A stretch of DNA of 64,000 bases from Streptomyces rapamycinicus NRRL 5491 (GCF_024298965.1 NZ_CP085193.1:7316001-7380000), one strand, 5' to 3'; shown: positions 8,041-16,217, counted from the stretch's first letter. A program made the numbers and translations. Notes: generated by a model not told the origin, from the sequence alone.

Positions 8041-8870
8041 AGCGCTCCTCGCGTCCGCTCCAGCAGGCTCGTGGTGTCCTGGGGGCTCAGAGCCTGTGAG
8101 CGCAGTTTGCCATAGCGCTGAAGCATCGCACTGACGGCTTTTGGCTCGGTGATCAGGACGCTGCTGTCGTGCGCTTCGACGTATCCGATCCATCGATGGT
8201 CCGCCGTTTCCGCGAGGCGCATCGGGCCCTCGAAGCCGGAGTGATCCTCCTGTCGCAGCGGCATGATCTGGATCTCCACGTTCCGGCGGCGCTGCTGCTC
8301 AAGCAGGTGGTCGAGCAGAGCCGTCGTGACCTCTGCGCCGCCGAAGTGCCGGTCCAGCAGAGCCTGTTCGATGGTGAAGCAGAACGACGTGTTCGGCCGC
8401 TCCTTGAGCAGTCGTTGCCTCGCGAGGCGCGCGACGACCTGTTGCTCGTACTGCTCCTCCGAGATGTGCGGGAGGTAGCGGTCGAAGACCGCGCGGATGT
8501 AGGGCTCCGGCTGCAGCAGGCCCGGGATGACCGCGCACTCGTACGTGAGGAGGGACACCGCCTCCTCCTCGATCCCCGCCCACCGTAAGAACCACGACGC
8601 GAGGCCGACCTTCCGGGTCAGCGTGCGGTATGCCGCGCCCAGGACGCGGGCGGCCGGGGCGCCCAGGACCTCCTCCGCGCGCGGGATCAGTTCCTTCGGT
8701 GGGAAGCGCCTGCCCTGTTCCATCTTCGCGACGTACGTCGCCGAGTACCGGACCCGTGGGGCGAACTGCTCCTGCGTCAGCCCAGCCTCGTCCCGCAGCG
8801 CCTTCAGTACTGCGCCAAAGGTCTTGAGGCTCTCCGACGTTTCCGGTTCGCTGTCTTTTGCCATCCTCAT
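8037..8870 (-). CDS. XRE-family regulator with DUF5753 domain
   Basis: 277 residues. An N-terminal helix-turn-helix (about 15-70: FGAVLKALRDEAGLTQEQFA, YSATYVAKMEQGRR) is followed by a DUF5753 ligand-like domain from ~95 to the end. It resembles the WhiJ-like regulators of Streptomyces, which occur beside DUF397 and anti-sigma-like ATPase genes, as here. Two ATGs (8870 and 8864) compete for the start; neither has a strong ribosome site. Codon 95 (8588-8586) is TTA, so the protein should be made only when bldA tRNA is charged, typical of developmental or antibiotic regulators. It is divergent from the HATPase gene at 8979. Confidence 0.87.
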   Translation of the reverse strand: MRMAKDSEPETSESLKTFGAVLKALRDEAGLTQEQFAPRVRYSATYVAKMEQGRRFPPKELIPRAEEVLGAPAARVLGAAYRTLTRKVGLASWFLRWAGIEEEAVSLLTYECAVIPGLLQPEPYIRAVFDRYLPHISEEQYEQQVVARLARQRLLKERPNTSFCFTIEQALLDRHFGGAEVTTALLDHLLEQQRRRNVEIQIMPLRQEDHSGFEGPMRLAETADHRWIGYVEAHDSSVLITEPKAVSAMLQRYGKLRSQALSPQDTTSLLERTRGAL

Positions 8871-8978
8871 ATCGTCACGGACGGTGACCGGTCCGGTCCA
8901 GGCGGTGAACTGGTACAAGCGAAACTGGGTGGGTGTCGTGCCTGGCAGAAGCCGCCGCGTGGCCGGGACGCTTCCGCC

Positions 8979-9413
8979 ATGACCGCACCACAGGGCCAAG
9001 TCCCCGTCACCGTACGTACGTTCGCGCAGCGATTCTCCGCCACCCGGCGCGGTGCCCGGCTCGCCCGGCTGCTGGCCGTGCACCAGCTCACCGCATGGGG
9101 GTTCACCCCGGGGGTGGGCGGCTATGACGCGGCGATCCTGGTCGTGGCCGAGCTCTCGGCCAACGCGGTGCTCCACGGGCGCGTGCCGGGGCGGGACTTC
9201 GCGGTGCGGCTGGCGTACGACGAGCGGGGCGGCGTCCTGGAGATCGAGGTGAGCGACACCCACGAGAAGTGCCCTGTGCCGAAGGCGCCCACGTCGGACG
9301 ACGAGGAGGGGAGGGGGTTGATGCTGGTCGAGGCGGTGGCGGATCGCTGGGGGACCAGGGAGCGAAGGGGGCCGGGCAAGACCGTATGGGCGCGGATCAC
9401 CGAGGCGAGGTGA
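8979..9413 (+). CDS. Anti-sigma-factor-like HATPase (RsbW/SpoIIAB family)
   Basis: 144 residues. A stand-alone GHKL ATPase fold is seen: N box AELSANAVLHG, G1-like EVSDTHEKCP, G2 region EEGRGLMLVEAVADRWG, and a final GKTVWARI strand. Such proteins bind sigma factors or partner proteins and act as serine kinases or switches in the cytoplasm. It completes an XRE-DUF397-HATPase triad like the abaA/whiJ loci of Streptomyces and is transcribed divergently from the regulator. No partner sigma factor gene is nearby. Confidence 0.85.
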   Translation: MTAPQGQVPVTVRTFAQRFSATRRGARLARLLAVHQLTAWGFTPGVGGYDAAILVVAELSANAVLHGRVPGRDFAVRLAYDERGGVLEIEVSDTHEKCPVPKAPTSDDEEGRGLMLVEAVADRWGTRERRGPGKTVWARITEAR

Positions 9414-9971
9414 CTTTGAGCATGGGGCCGGGGGGGGGGGCCCGGGGCCTCGCCGCCGGCCGCCGGGCCGGTGGGGGCCGGTGCCGTGGCGGCTTCGGTG
9501 CCCGAGGGCCGGGGCCGATCCGGGGTGCGGGCCGGCGGCCCAGGGCGGCCCCTCCGGGTACCCCTCCCAAAAGCGCTTGATCTGAAGCAACTAATTTGTC
9601 AAACAGTTTCGAGACCACCCCCCGGCAGGCGGTCCGGCAACGGCCTTCGCTCCGGAAGACCGTGGCCGCCACCGGCGGCCACAACCGGCCGCCCGGCGCC
9701 CGGCGACGCGGCCGCGCCCCCCACCCCCTGCCCCGCTGCTCAAATGCGCCGGAGGCGCGAGACGGTGCCGCACCCGACCAAATCGAGCAACCCACACCCT
9801 CCCTCCCCGAGGGGCGGCTAGGCGTGATCGACCGGCGCACCAGCCGCGCTCGACCCGGTCCGCACCACGGTGCGCCGGGGGGCGGGCCCTGGCGTGTGAT
9901 CCTCCGGTACGGAAGATTCAGCGGCGCCATCAATTCGGCACATTGCCGAATGAGTCGCACTGGAGGGGAAT
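9414..9971. other. Gene-free interval, 558 bp
   Basis: No frame with Streptomyces-like codon use fits this stretch. It starts with a run of 11 G (9430-9440) and Gly/Arg-type low-complexity DNA, then an AT-richer patch (about 9577-9612) that could hold a promoter, then another GC-rich part. The leader of the next gene lies in the last ~70 bp, which are less GC-rich. I see no convincing RNA gene or repeat. Confidence 0.4.
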
Positions 9972-10559
9972 ATGTCGCCCATTCGCATCTTTGTCGCATC
10001 GCTCGCCGTCGCCGGGGTGCTGGCCGGTATGGGGGCCGGTACCGCGACGGCCGCCGCCGTCAGCCGCTTCGACGACGGCAGCTTCGAGACGCCCACGGTG
10101 GCGGCCAACACGTTCGTGGACCTGGGGACGGGCGCGTCCCTCGGGCCGTGGAAGGTCACGGCCGGAAGCGTGGACCACATTGGGGACGGCTACTGGCAGG
10201 CGGCCGAGGGGGGCCAGTCCGTGGACCTCAACGGTCAGGGCGCCGGGGCCGTGGCGCAGACCTTCAGCACGGTCCCGGGGAAGCGGTACTCGGTGACGTA
10301 CTCCCTGGCCGGCAATCCGGGGGGAGGCCCGACCGTGAAGACCGGGAAGGTGATGGTGGACGGGCAGAACTTCCAGGACTTCAGCTTTGACGTCACGGGC
10401 AAGACCTTCGCGAACATGGGCTATGTGACCCGGGAGGTGACCTTCGTGGCGCGCGGGACCTCCACGACGCTGGCGTTCGCCAGCACGAAGGACAGTGCCT
10501 ACGGGCCGGTCATCGACGACGTCAGGGTCAGCGCCTGCACGCCCTGCCCCTCCTGCTGA
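9972..10559 (+). CDS. Secreted choice-of-anchor C family protein
   Basis: 195 residues. The Sec signal peptide (about 1-28) ends ATAAA. The mature domain fits the choice-of-anchor C / DUF642-like jelly-roll: FDDGSFETP near the start, GPWKVTAGSVDHIG, GYWQAAEGGQSVDLNG, QTFSTVPGKRYSVTY and IDDVRVS near the end. These domains are secreted and thought to bind carbohydrate or cell-wall material. The C-terminus ends in a short Cys cluster CTPCPSC, unusual and perhaps a disulfide or metal site. The gene stands alone and is followed by a strong terminator. Function beyond the family fold is unknown. Confidence 0.8.
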   Translation: MSPIRIFVASLAVAGVLAGMGAGTATAAAVSRFDDGSFETPTVAANTFVDLGTGASLGPWKVTAGSVDHIGDGYWQAAEGGQSVDLNGQGAGAVAQTFSTVPGKRYSVTYSLAGNPGGGPTVKTGKVMVDGQNFQDFSFDVTGKTFANMGYVTREVTFVARGTSTTLAFASTKDSAYGPVIDDVRVSACTPCPSC

Positions 10560-10574
10560 GCACCATGCCGACCC

Positions 10575-10606
10575 GGAGTCCCGGCGCGCAGGCGCGCCGG
10601 GACTCC
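10575..10606. terminator. Intrinsic terminator hairpin
   Basis: A perfect 15-bp inverted repeat (GGAGTCCCGGCGCGC and its complement) with a 2-nt centre lies between the convergent choice-of-anchor gene and the membrane protein gene. It can serve both directions. Confidence 0.75.
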
Positions 10607-10626
10607 CCGTCTCGGGAGCCCGCCGC

Positions 10627-11130
10627 TCAGACCGCCGCCCGCTGGTCGCGGGCCACGACGGATACCGCGCCCGTGGCGATGGCCAGGACGAAGGCGATGC
10701 CCATGGCCGGGTTGACGTATCCGGGGACCGCGGCGTCGTAACTTCCGCCCTCGTCGATCCGGCAGGTGAAGCGCAGCGGAAGGTAGCTCGCCGAGTAGCG
10801 GTCGACCTGGGCCGCCTTCGCCGCCCCGCCCGCCTTGGCGCACTCCTCGCGCATGTTGTCGCTCTCCATGAACATCACGTGGAGCGAGCCCCAGGCGTAC
10901 AGGGCGATGGTCGCGCAGACGGACAGCAGGGCGGTTCCCCCGAGCCATTCGGCCCGCGTCTTCCGGCGGCCGGTGCGCCGGGCGATGCCGGAGCCGAGCA
11001 TGCCGATCAGGGTGAAGATGACGATGACCCCGATCAGGCAGATGAACAGCAGCAGGATCGAGTCGTGCCCGCCGCCCGAATCGGCCGCCAGTAATGAAGA
11101 TGCTTCGCTCACCGCATCATCTTGTTGCAC
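10627..11130 (-). CDS. Membrane protein of unknown function
   Basis: 167 residues with three predicted membrane helices (about 24-45, 65-83 and 140-160) and an extracytoplasmic loop of ~50 residues holding two Cys (REECAKAG and RFTCRIDEG) that may be disulfide-linked. The longest start is a GTG at 11130, overlapping the upstream channel gene; a GTG at 11112 is also possible. Codon 13 (11094-11092) is TTA, a bldA signature. It follows the TMEM175-like channel on the same strand with overlapping ends, so they are probably one operon. I do not recognise the family. Confidence 0.7.
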   Translation of the reverse strand: MQQDDAVSEASSLLAADSGGGHDSILLLFICLIGVIVIFTLIGMLGSGIARRTGRRKTRAEWLGGTALLSVCATIALYAWGSLHVMFMESDNMREECAKAGGAAKAAQVDRYSASYLPLRFTCRIDEGGSYDAAVPGYVNPAMGIAFVLAIATGAVSVVARDQRAAV

Positions 11131-11812
11131 TTCCCGAAGACGTAGTAGAGGGGCGGGGCGACTCGGTCGCCGCGTGCTTGCGCTTCTTGGCGTGGTGCCG
11201 TGCGAGGCAGTACCGGACGGGAACGGCCAGGATCCACCAGTACTCCGCCACGTCGGACGAGACGATCACCGCCACCGGCACCGAGCTTCCGAAGACGATC
11301 GCGACACTCACGGTCTGCTGGAGCGTCTGGGTGACCAGGCCGCGCGGAGTGTCGCTGTCGCGCAGGTCGGGGCGGTTGAGGAGATGGGCCGCCATCGCCG
11401 TGATCAGCAGAGCGGCCAGGGTGATCGTGCCGGCGTACAGCGAGGTCGCGATCGCGCTGCTGTGGTACTCCGTGACGATCTTCGTCGGAAACGGCAGGGC
11501 GGCGACGAGGGCCATCAGCGCCAGATCCAGGTAGAGCAGCGGGCCGTTCACCACCTTGGCCATCCGGAACAGCCGGTGATGAGAGATCCACAGCGCCCCG
11601 ACCACCACGAAGCTGAGCAGGTACCCGGCGATGGACGGGAGCGCCTCCTCCTTCAGGGCGTGCCCGAGCTCGGCCGCCGGGAGGCCCTCGGGGACCTTGA
11701 TTTCCAGGGCGAGGAGCGTGATCGCGATGGCGAAGACCGCGTCGGAGAACGCTCGTATCCGCTCGACGTCGATTCCGTACTGAGGTCTCACCGTCAACAG
11801 CTCCTGACTCAT
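11117..11812 (-). CDS. TMEM175-family potassium channel-like protein (DUF1211)
   Basis: 231 residues from the ATG at 11812 (an ATG at 11854 would add 14 residues). The family signature R-x3-FSDAVFAIAITLLALEI starts helix 1, and five more hydrophobic helices follow, with the TMEM175 features SFVVVGALWISHHRLF and LMALVAALPFPTKIV. Bacterial TMEM175 proteins are tetrameric K+ leak channels in the plasma membrane. The basic C-terminal tail (HHAKKRKHAATES) is cytoplasmic. It is divergent from a membrane protein/carotenoid oxygenase operon; a TGACATGT motif lies on both sides of the intergenic space, hinting at shared control. Confidence 0.85.
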   Translation of the reverse strand: MSQELLTVRPQYGIDVERIRAFSDAVFAIAITLLALEIKVPEGLPAAELGHALKEEALPSIAGYLLSFVVVGALWISHHRLFRMAKVVNGPLLYLDLALMALVAALPFPTKIVTEYHSSAIATSLYAGTITLAALLITAMAAHLLNRPDLRDSDTPRGLVTQTLQQTVSVAIVFGSSVPVAVIVSSDVAEYWWILAVPVRYCLARHHAKKRKHAATESPRPSTTSSGSATR

Positions 11813-11944
11813 TCGGGTGCGAGCGCGGATGCGGCCCGGTGGGACTCTGCACATTACAGATCTGACATGTCAAGCTGACTCCTGCTGGTGATGCGTGATG
11901 GCGTGCCCCTGTTGGCGGAGATCCAGCATCGGCAGTCGTTACTT

Positions 11945-11972
11945 TTGACATGTCGAATCTGACATGTAAGTT
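11945..11972 (+). promoter_or_regulatory. Promoter with overlapping PadR-type operator; probable leaderless start
   Basis: TTGACA at 11945-11950 and TAAGTT at 11967-11972 are 16 bp apart and would start transcription at about 11979-11980, on the ATG of the next gene (leaderless mRNA). Between them lies ATGT-N8-ACAT (11950-11965), which matches the PadR-family consensus exactly. A PadR gene lies at the far end of this operon. A further ACATGT sits at 11865-11870 before the divergent channel gene and another near the padR start (15248-15252). Confidence 0.55.
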
Positions 11973-11979
11973 GAAGCGC

Positions 11980-12645
11980 ATGAGCTTCTTCGAGGTTTTG
12001 GTCGCCGTGGCGGTCGTCGCGGCCCTCATCGCGCGCCAATTGCGAGGAGAGGCGCTCACCGGCCGGCGGCTGATGCTGCTGCCCGTGGTCCTCACGGTGA
12101 TCGGCACAGCCGATCTGAGTCGGCATGGCCGCCATCCGGCCTCCATCGACGTGGTGTGCCTGGTGGTCGGAGCGCTGCTGGCCGCCGGTATCGGCGCCGC
12201 TCAGGGCGCGACGATCCGGCTGGAGCGGCGCGCCGGGGTGCTGTGGGCGCGGATGCCGGCGGTCGGCCTGTGGCTGTGGGCCCTGCTGGTGGTCACCCGC
12301 GTGGGGATGATGGCCGTCGCACACGTAGTGGACGCGAAGGTGGCGGCGTCCTCGGCGACCATTCTGCTGATGCTGGGCGTCAACCGGCTCGGACAGGCGC
12401 TCGTCCTCGTTCCGCGCGTGATGTCCTCCGGCATGGCGTTCGCCCCGGAGCGGGACGGCAGGACGTTCCCGGAACAGGTGTCGCAGCGGTTCACGCCCCC
12501 GCCACTGGACGACGAGGCCCCCGGGCGGCCGTACGGCGCTGCCCCGGCGGCGCCGTACGCCGACGGACATCAGGGCGATCGGCTGGACCTCATCCGCAGC
12601 CGTAGGCAGCAGCGCCGGGCGCGCCGGTTCAGCGACTGGAGGTGA
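11980..12645 (+). CDS. DUF1453-like integral membrane protein
   Basis: 221 residues. About five hydrophobic helices lie in the first 160 residues, followed by a hydrophilic Pro/Arg-rich cytoplasmic tail ending RRQQRRARRFSDWR. The pattern (LLPVVLTVIG, CLVVGALLAAGIGAAQGATI) is that of the DUF1453/CcdC-like membrane proteins, whose function is unknown. The ATG at 11980 is preferred over one at 11950 because it coincides with the predicted transcription start. It is first in an operon with a second membrane protein and a carotenoid oxygenase, so a role in handling a lipophilic substrate or product is possible (inference). Confidence 0.72.
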   Translation: MSFFEVLVAVAVVAALIARQLRGEALTGRRLMLLPVVLTVIGTADLSRHGRHPASIDVVCLVVGALLAAGIGAAQGATIRLERRAGVLWARMPAVGLWLWALLVVTRVGMMAVAHVVDAKVAASSATILLMLGVNRLGQALVLVPRVMSSGMAFAPERDGRTFPEQVSQRFTPPPLDDEAPGRPYGAAPAAPYADGHQGDRLDLIRSRRQQRRARRFSDWR

Positions 12646-12686
12646 CGGCCCACGGTGGCCGAAATCCCCCATCAACAAGGAGTGGA

Positions 12687-13259
12687 ATGCAATTCATCAA
12701 GGGTTTCCTGCCATGGGTGGCTTTCGCGGGCCTGGCCGCTTTCGGATGGCAGTGGGCATCCCTGGGCGCTCTCGTCGTCAGCACCTTGGTCCTGGTCAAG
12801 GGGATGATGGACGGCTACAAGGCCGACGCCCTCGTTCTGGAGTACAGCAACACCCTGTTCTTCGCACTGTGGACCGTGCTGGCCTTCGCCGACACGAACA
12901 GCCCCGCCGAGCATCTCGACGGGCCGGTATCCATGGCCTGGCTGGCCGCCACCGCATGGGGGTCGATCGTCTTCGGCCACCCGTTCACCACCGGTCTCGC
13001 GAAGCGGGACGTACCGCCCGATATGTGGAACCACCCCGGCTTCATCAGGACCAACCTGATCCTCACCAGGGTCTGGGCCACCGCCTTCTCGATCAGCACG
13101 CTCACCCTGGGCCTGGTCGTGGTCGCCGACCTGAACGTGGCGTTCAGGGTCTTCTTCCAGGTCACCGGGCTCGTCGTCCCCGCCATCGTCACGGTCCAGT
13201 ACCCCAAGCGCGTCCAGGCACGGATGAACGACGCCATGGTTCAAGGAGTCCGATCATGA
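12687..13259 (+). CDS. Integral membrane protein, function unknown
   Basis: 190 residues, with the ATG at 12687 preceded by AAGGAG. It has about six membrane helices: WVAFAGLAAFGW, LGALVVSTLVLVKG, LFFALWTVLAFA, WLAATAWGSIVFG, ATAFSISTLTLGLVVVADL and FFQVTGLVVPAIVTV. The loop HPFTTGLAKRDVPPDMWNHP resembles membrane proteins annotated only as hypothetical in actinobacteria. Its stop overlaps the start of the carotenoid oxygenase (ATGA), so expression is coupled; it may help place substrate or enzyme at the membrane (inference). Confidence 0.72.
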   Translation: MQFIKGFLPWVAFAGLAAFGWQWASLGALVVSTLVLVKGMMDGYKADALVLEYSNTLFFALWTVLAFADTNSPAEHLDGPVSMAWLAATAWGSIVFGHPFTTGLAKRDVPPDMWNHPGFIRTNLILTRVWATAFSISTLTLGLVVVADLNVAFRVFFQVTGLVVPAIVTVQYPKRVQARMNDAMVQGVRS

Positions 13260-14593
13260 TGAACACGACACCCGTCCCGCACCTCGCGCAGAACTTCGCC
13301 CCGGTGATGGACGAGATGACCGTCCGGGACCTGGAGGTCACCGGGGCGATTCCTCCGGAGCTCAGCGGCTGGTACGTGCGGAACGGGCCCAACCCCCAGG
13401 ACGCCGACTCCGCCCACTGGTTCTTCGGCGACGGCATGGTGCACGGCGTCCGTCTCGACGGCGGCAGGGCGACCTCGTACCGCAACCGCTGGGTCAGGAC
13501 CACGAAGTACACGGACGGCCGGACGACCTACGCCAACGGTCCCGAGGAGGACTTGGCCGCGGGCTCGGCCAACACCCACGTGGTGCGGCACGCGGGGCGC
13601 ACCTTCGCCCTGGTGGAGGGGACCCTTCCGTACGAACTCGACAGCCGCCCCGGTCGCGAGCTCGACACCATCGGGGTCCACGACTTCGGCGGGCGTCTCA
13701 CCACCGGCATGACCGCGCACCCCAAGACGTGCCCGGTCACCGGCGAGCTCCACTTCTTCGGATACGGCGGCTTCAAGCCCCCCTTCCTCACGTACCACCG
13801 GGCGGACGCGTCGGGCGCCCTGACGGTCAGTCGGCCGATCAATGTGCCGGCGCACACGATGATGCACGACTTCCACCTGACCGCCTCCTACCTCGTCTTC
13901 ATGGACCTGCCCGTCCTCTTCGACCAGGACACGGCCCTCCACGGCGATGGTCTTCCGTACAAGTGGCACCCGACGTACGGGGCACGGCTCGGCGTGCTGC
14001 GCCGCAATGACCCGTTCGGTGTCGTCCGCTGGCTCCCCATCGAGCCGTGCTACGTGTTCCACGCGCTGAACGCGTACGACGGGGGGCCCGACAGTGGGCG
14101 GATCGTGATGCACGTGGCCCGCTACCCGGTCTACAACGAGACCAATGCCACCCTGTGGCGGTGGGAGATCGACCTCGACGCGGGCAAGGTCACCGAGGTC
14201 CAGATCGACGACACCCCGTGTGAGTTCCCCCGCGTGGACGACCGCCTCGCGGGCCAGGACTCCCGATTCGGGCACGCCACGGTGGCCGACACCCCGCATG
14301 TCGGCACCGGCCTGCCGCGCTCCTATCTGGTCCGCTACGACCTGCACTCGGGCACCGCGACGCGACACGAGTTCGCCGCGGGCCGGACTCCGGGCGAGGC
14401 CGCGTTCGCCGCGGCCGACGACACTCCGGGCGGCCCCGGCTGGCTGCTGAGCTACGTCTACGACGCGAGCACCGACAAGAGCGACCTGGTGATCCTGGAC
14501 GCCCAGAACGTCGTGGCACCCCCCGTGGCCACGATCCACCTTCCCCGCCGCGTCCCGTTCGGATTTCACGGCAACTGGCTGCCGGACGAGTGA
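13256..14593 (+). CDS. Carotenoid cleavage oxygenase
   Basis: 445 residues, the usual length for the family. The seven-bladed propeller with four iron-binding His is recognisable: TAHPKTCP, MHDFHLTASYLVFMD, YVFHALNAY and the C-terminal GFHGNW. RNGPNPQ near residue 40 and HWFFGDGMVHGVRL are the classical N-terminal signatures. These non-haem iron enzymes cleave conjugated double bonds of carotenoids, apocarotenoids or stilbenes with O2. No carotenoid synthesis genes are in the window, so the substrate is unknown. It is last in a three-gene operon with two membrane proteins, followed by a strong terminator and a convergent PadR gene. Confidence 0.92.
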   Translation: MMNTTPVPHLAQNFAPVMDEMTVRDLEVTGAIPPELSGWYVRNGPNPQDADSAHWFFGDGMVHGVRLDGGRATSYRNRWVRTTKYTDGRTTYANGPEEDLAAGSANTHVVRHAGRTFALVEGTLPYELDSRPGRELDTIGVHDFGGRLTTGMTAHPKTCPVTGELHFFGYGGFKPPFLTYHRADASGALTVSRPINVPAHTMMHDFHLTASYLVFMDLPVLFDQDTALHGDGLPYKWHPTYGARLGVLRRNDPFGVVRWLPIEPCYVFHALNAYDGGPDSGRIVMHVARYPVYNETNATLWRWEIDLDAGKVTEVQIDDTPCEFPRVDDRLAGQDSRFGHATVADTPHVGTGLPRSYLVRYDLHSGTATRHEFAAGRTPGEAAFAAADDTPGGPGWLLSYVYDASTDKSDLVILDAQNVVAPPVATIHLPRRVPFGFHGNWLPDE

Positions 14594-14625
14594 CGGCGTC
14601 GCCGGCCGGGACGCGGCGGCGGAGC

Positions 14626-14666
14626 ACGGACGGGGGCGCCACGGATTCCGTGGCGCCCCCGTCCGT
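14626..14666. terminator. Bidirectional terminator, 20-bp perfect stem
   Basis: Inverted repeat 14626-14645 / 14647-14666 with one base between the arms, between the convergent carotenoid oxygenase and padR genes. The length and perfection of the stem suggest efficient termination from both sides. Confidence 0.85.
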
Positions 14667-14707
14667 TGGGCCGTGGCGGGCCCGGAGGAGGCGAGGCGAG
14701 GCGATGC

Positions 14708-15250
14708 CTATGCCGAATCGGACCCCTGGCGCTTGTTCACGTGCTCGATGGCCCACAGCGCCCAGTCGTGAGTCGCCTGGTACTGGCGCAGGCCGTACTC
14801 GGCGGCGAGCTGCCCGAGGGTGTCACGGCCCTGCCGTGGTTCGGTGTCCTGTTCCTCGCGGAGCCTGCGGAGTTCGGAGATGCGCGCCTCGGTGTGCTCG
14901 ACGAGGCCGCGCAGTGCGGTGATGGTCTCGTCCGGCTCCAGTGCCTCGAGAAGGAACAACCGCAGGACCTGCTCATTGCGCACCACGCCCTGCCCCCATG
15001 GCGCGAGCAGCCACTCCCTCAGCTCCTCGCGGCCCTTGTCCGTCACCGCGTAGGTCCGGCTGCGGCGGGCGCCCTCGTGCGTCACCTCGACGAGCCCTTG
15101 CTCCGCCATCCGGATCAGCTCGGGGTACACGCTCGTGTGGCCGGCCTGCCAGGCGTACCGCCCGAGGTCGCGCTCGAACTCCTTGCTCAGTTCATAGCCG
15201 CTCGCGGGCTCGATGGCGAGGAGGCCCAGCAGCGCGTGCGACAGAGACAT
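14708..15250 (-). CDS. PadR-family transcriptional regulator
   Basis: 180 residues. The N-terminal winged helix of PadR type (residues 1-85) has HALLGLLAIEPASGYEL, SVYPELIRMAEQGLVEVT and RTYAVTDKGREELREWL. The C-terminal part is the PadR_C/Vir helical dimerisation region. PadR proteins repress genes for detoxification or efflux and are released by lipophilic ligands. It faces the carotenoid oxygenase operon tail-to-tail, and an exact ATGT-N8-ACAT site sits in that operon's promoter, so it probably controls the operon. ACATGT also overlaps its own start, compatible with autoregulation. Confidence 0.9.
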   Translation of the reverse strand: MSLSHALLGLLAIEPASGYELSKEFERDLGRYAWQAGHTSVYPELIRMAEQGLVEVTHEGARRSRTYAVTDKGREELREWLLAPWGQGVVRNEQVLRLFLLEALEPDETITALRGLVEHTEARISELRRLREEQDTEPRQGRDTLGQLAAEYGLRQYQATHDWALWAIEHVNKRQGSDSA

Positions 15251-15265
15251 GTGCGAAATCCTAAT

Positions 15266-15292
15266 GGGCGTCCTCGGAAGCCGAGGACGCCC
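15266..15292 (-). terminator. Terminator of tRNA-Lys
   Basis: GGGCGTCCTCGG and its complement form a 12-bp stem with a 3-nt loop, 20 bp beyond the CCA end of the tRNA gene on the minus strand. Confidence 0.65.
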
Positions 15293-15311
15293 AGGTCAGC
15301 GATATGGGTGC

Positions 15312-15388
15312 TGGTGCGCCGCCAGGGACTCGAACCCCGGACCCGCTGATTAAGAGTCAGCTGCTCTAACCAACTGAGCTAGCGGCGC
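15312..15388 (-). tRNA. tRNA-Lys(CTT), CCA encoded
   Basis: Read on the minus strand, a 7-bp acceptor stem GCGCCGC/GCGGCGC, D arm GCTC...GAGC, anticodon loop CTCTTAA with anticodon CTT, and a GGTTCGAGTCC T arm fold correctly. Discriminator A is followed by an encoded CCA (15312-15314). The mature 74-nt sequence is identical to the tRNA at 49123-49196, which lacks the encoded CCA. Confidence 0.97.
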
Positions 15389-15510
15389 CCGCTGACGTGG
15401 AAAGCCTACCGGACCCGGCGGGGTGCTCAGGGCGCCGTCAGGGCCCGTTCGCCCCGGCGTCCGGCCCCGCCATTGGTATGGACATGACTATTACCCCTGG
15501 ATACTCTCAA

Positions 15511-15526
15511 ACTTGGTCTAGACCGC
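15511..15526. promoter_or_regulatory. DasR-responsive element (dre) upstream of the LPMO gene
   Basis: The 16-mer ACTTGGTCTAGACCGC contains the palindromic core GGTCTAGACC of the DasR consensus (A-C/G-TGGTCTAGACCA-C/G-T). It lies about 47 bp before the LPMO start. DasR is the GntR repressor released by glucosamine phosphates and controls chitinolysis, so this fits the downstream gene. Confidence 0.8.
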
Positions 15527-15572
15527 CGTGCACGGCTCGTCGAAGCACTCCCCACGTCTTCAGGAGCGAAGC

Positions 15573-16166
15573 ATGCGCAAGAAGATCAGCGCCGCCGTCA
15601 TCGGCATCGGGCTCGCGGCGATTTCCGTCCTCGCGACCGGCGGCAGCGCCTCCAGCCACGGCTACACCGACTCGCCCATCAGCCGCCAGAAGCTGTGCGC
15701 CAACGGCACGGTGACGGGCTGCGGCGATATCCAGTACGAGCCCCAGAGCGTCGAGGGCCCGAAGGGCTTCCCCTCGGGCGGTCCCGCGGACGGTTCGATC
15801 TGCGCGGGCGGCAACAGCCGGTTCTCCCAGCTCGACGACCCGCGGGGCGGCAACTGGCCCACGACCAAGCTGACCGCCGGCCGGAGCTACACCTTCAACT
15901 GGCGGTTCACGGCCTCCCACGCGACCACGGACTTCAAGTACTACATCACCAAGAATGGCTGGAACCCCAGCCAGAAGCTGACCCGTGCGAGCCTGGACTC
16001 CCAGCCCTTCCTGACCGTTCCGTACAACGGTCAGCGTCCGCCGTCCACGCTCTCCCACTCGGGGACCATCCCGAGCGGTAAGACCGGCAGACACGTGATC
16101 CTCGCCGTGTGGACCATCGCGGACACCTCGAACGCCTTCTACGCCTGCTCGGACGTCCAGTTCTGA
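15573..16166 (+). CDS. AA10 lytic polysaccharide monooxygenase (chitin-binding)
   Basis: 197 residues. I chose the ATG at 15573 because AGGAGC precedes it. The signal peptide (about 30 residues) ends SASS before HGYTDSP, which leaves His1 of the copper histidine brace. The second His is in FTASHATTDFKYYIT. SRQKLCANG, SICAGGNSRF, the Cys pairs and the terminal CSDVQF are typical of single-domain chitin-active AA10 proteins. The secreted enzyme oxidatively cleaves crystalline chitin. A dre site upstream places it in the DasR regulon; a terminator follows immediately, so it is monocistronic. Confidence 0.95.
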   Translation: MRKKISAAVIGIGLAAISVLATGGSASSHGYTDSPISRQKLCANGTVTGCGDIQYEPQSVEGPKGFPSGGPADGSICAGGNSRFSQLDDPRGGNWPTTKLTAGRSYTFNWRFTASHATTDFKYYITKNGWNPSQKLTRASLDSQPFLTVPYNGQRPPSTLSHSGTIPSGKTGRHVILAVWTIADTSNAFYACSDVQF

Positions 16167-16173
16167 CGTCGCT

Positions 16174-16205
16174 GGTGTGGTGCCGTCCCGGGGCGGCACC
16201 ACACC
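16174..16205. terminator. Terminator between LPMO and DUF397 genes
   Basis: A perfect 12-bp inverted repeat (GGTGTGGTGCCG and its complement) with an 8-nt loop, placed between convergent genes. Confidence 0.8.
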
Positions 16206-16217
16206 GTCGTCATACGA

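Noticed and set aside
9596..9971. A gene upstream of the choice-of-anchor C protein
   Set aside because: The open frames are Arg/Pro-rich without family motifs, and the following signal peptide start with its own leader is convincing.
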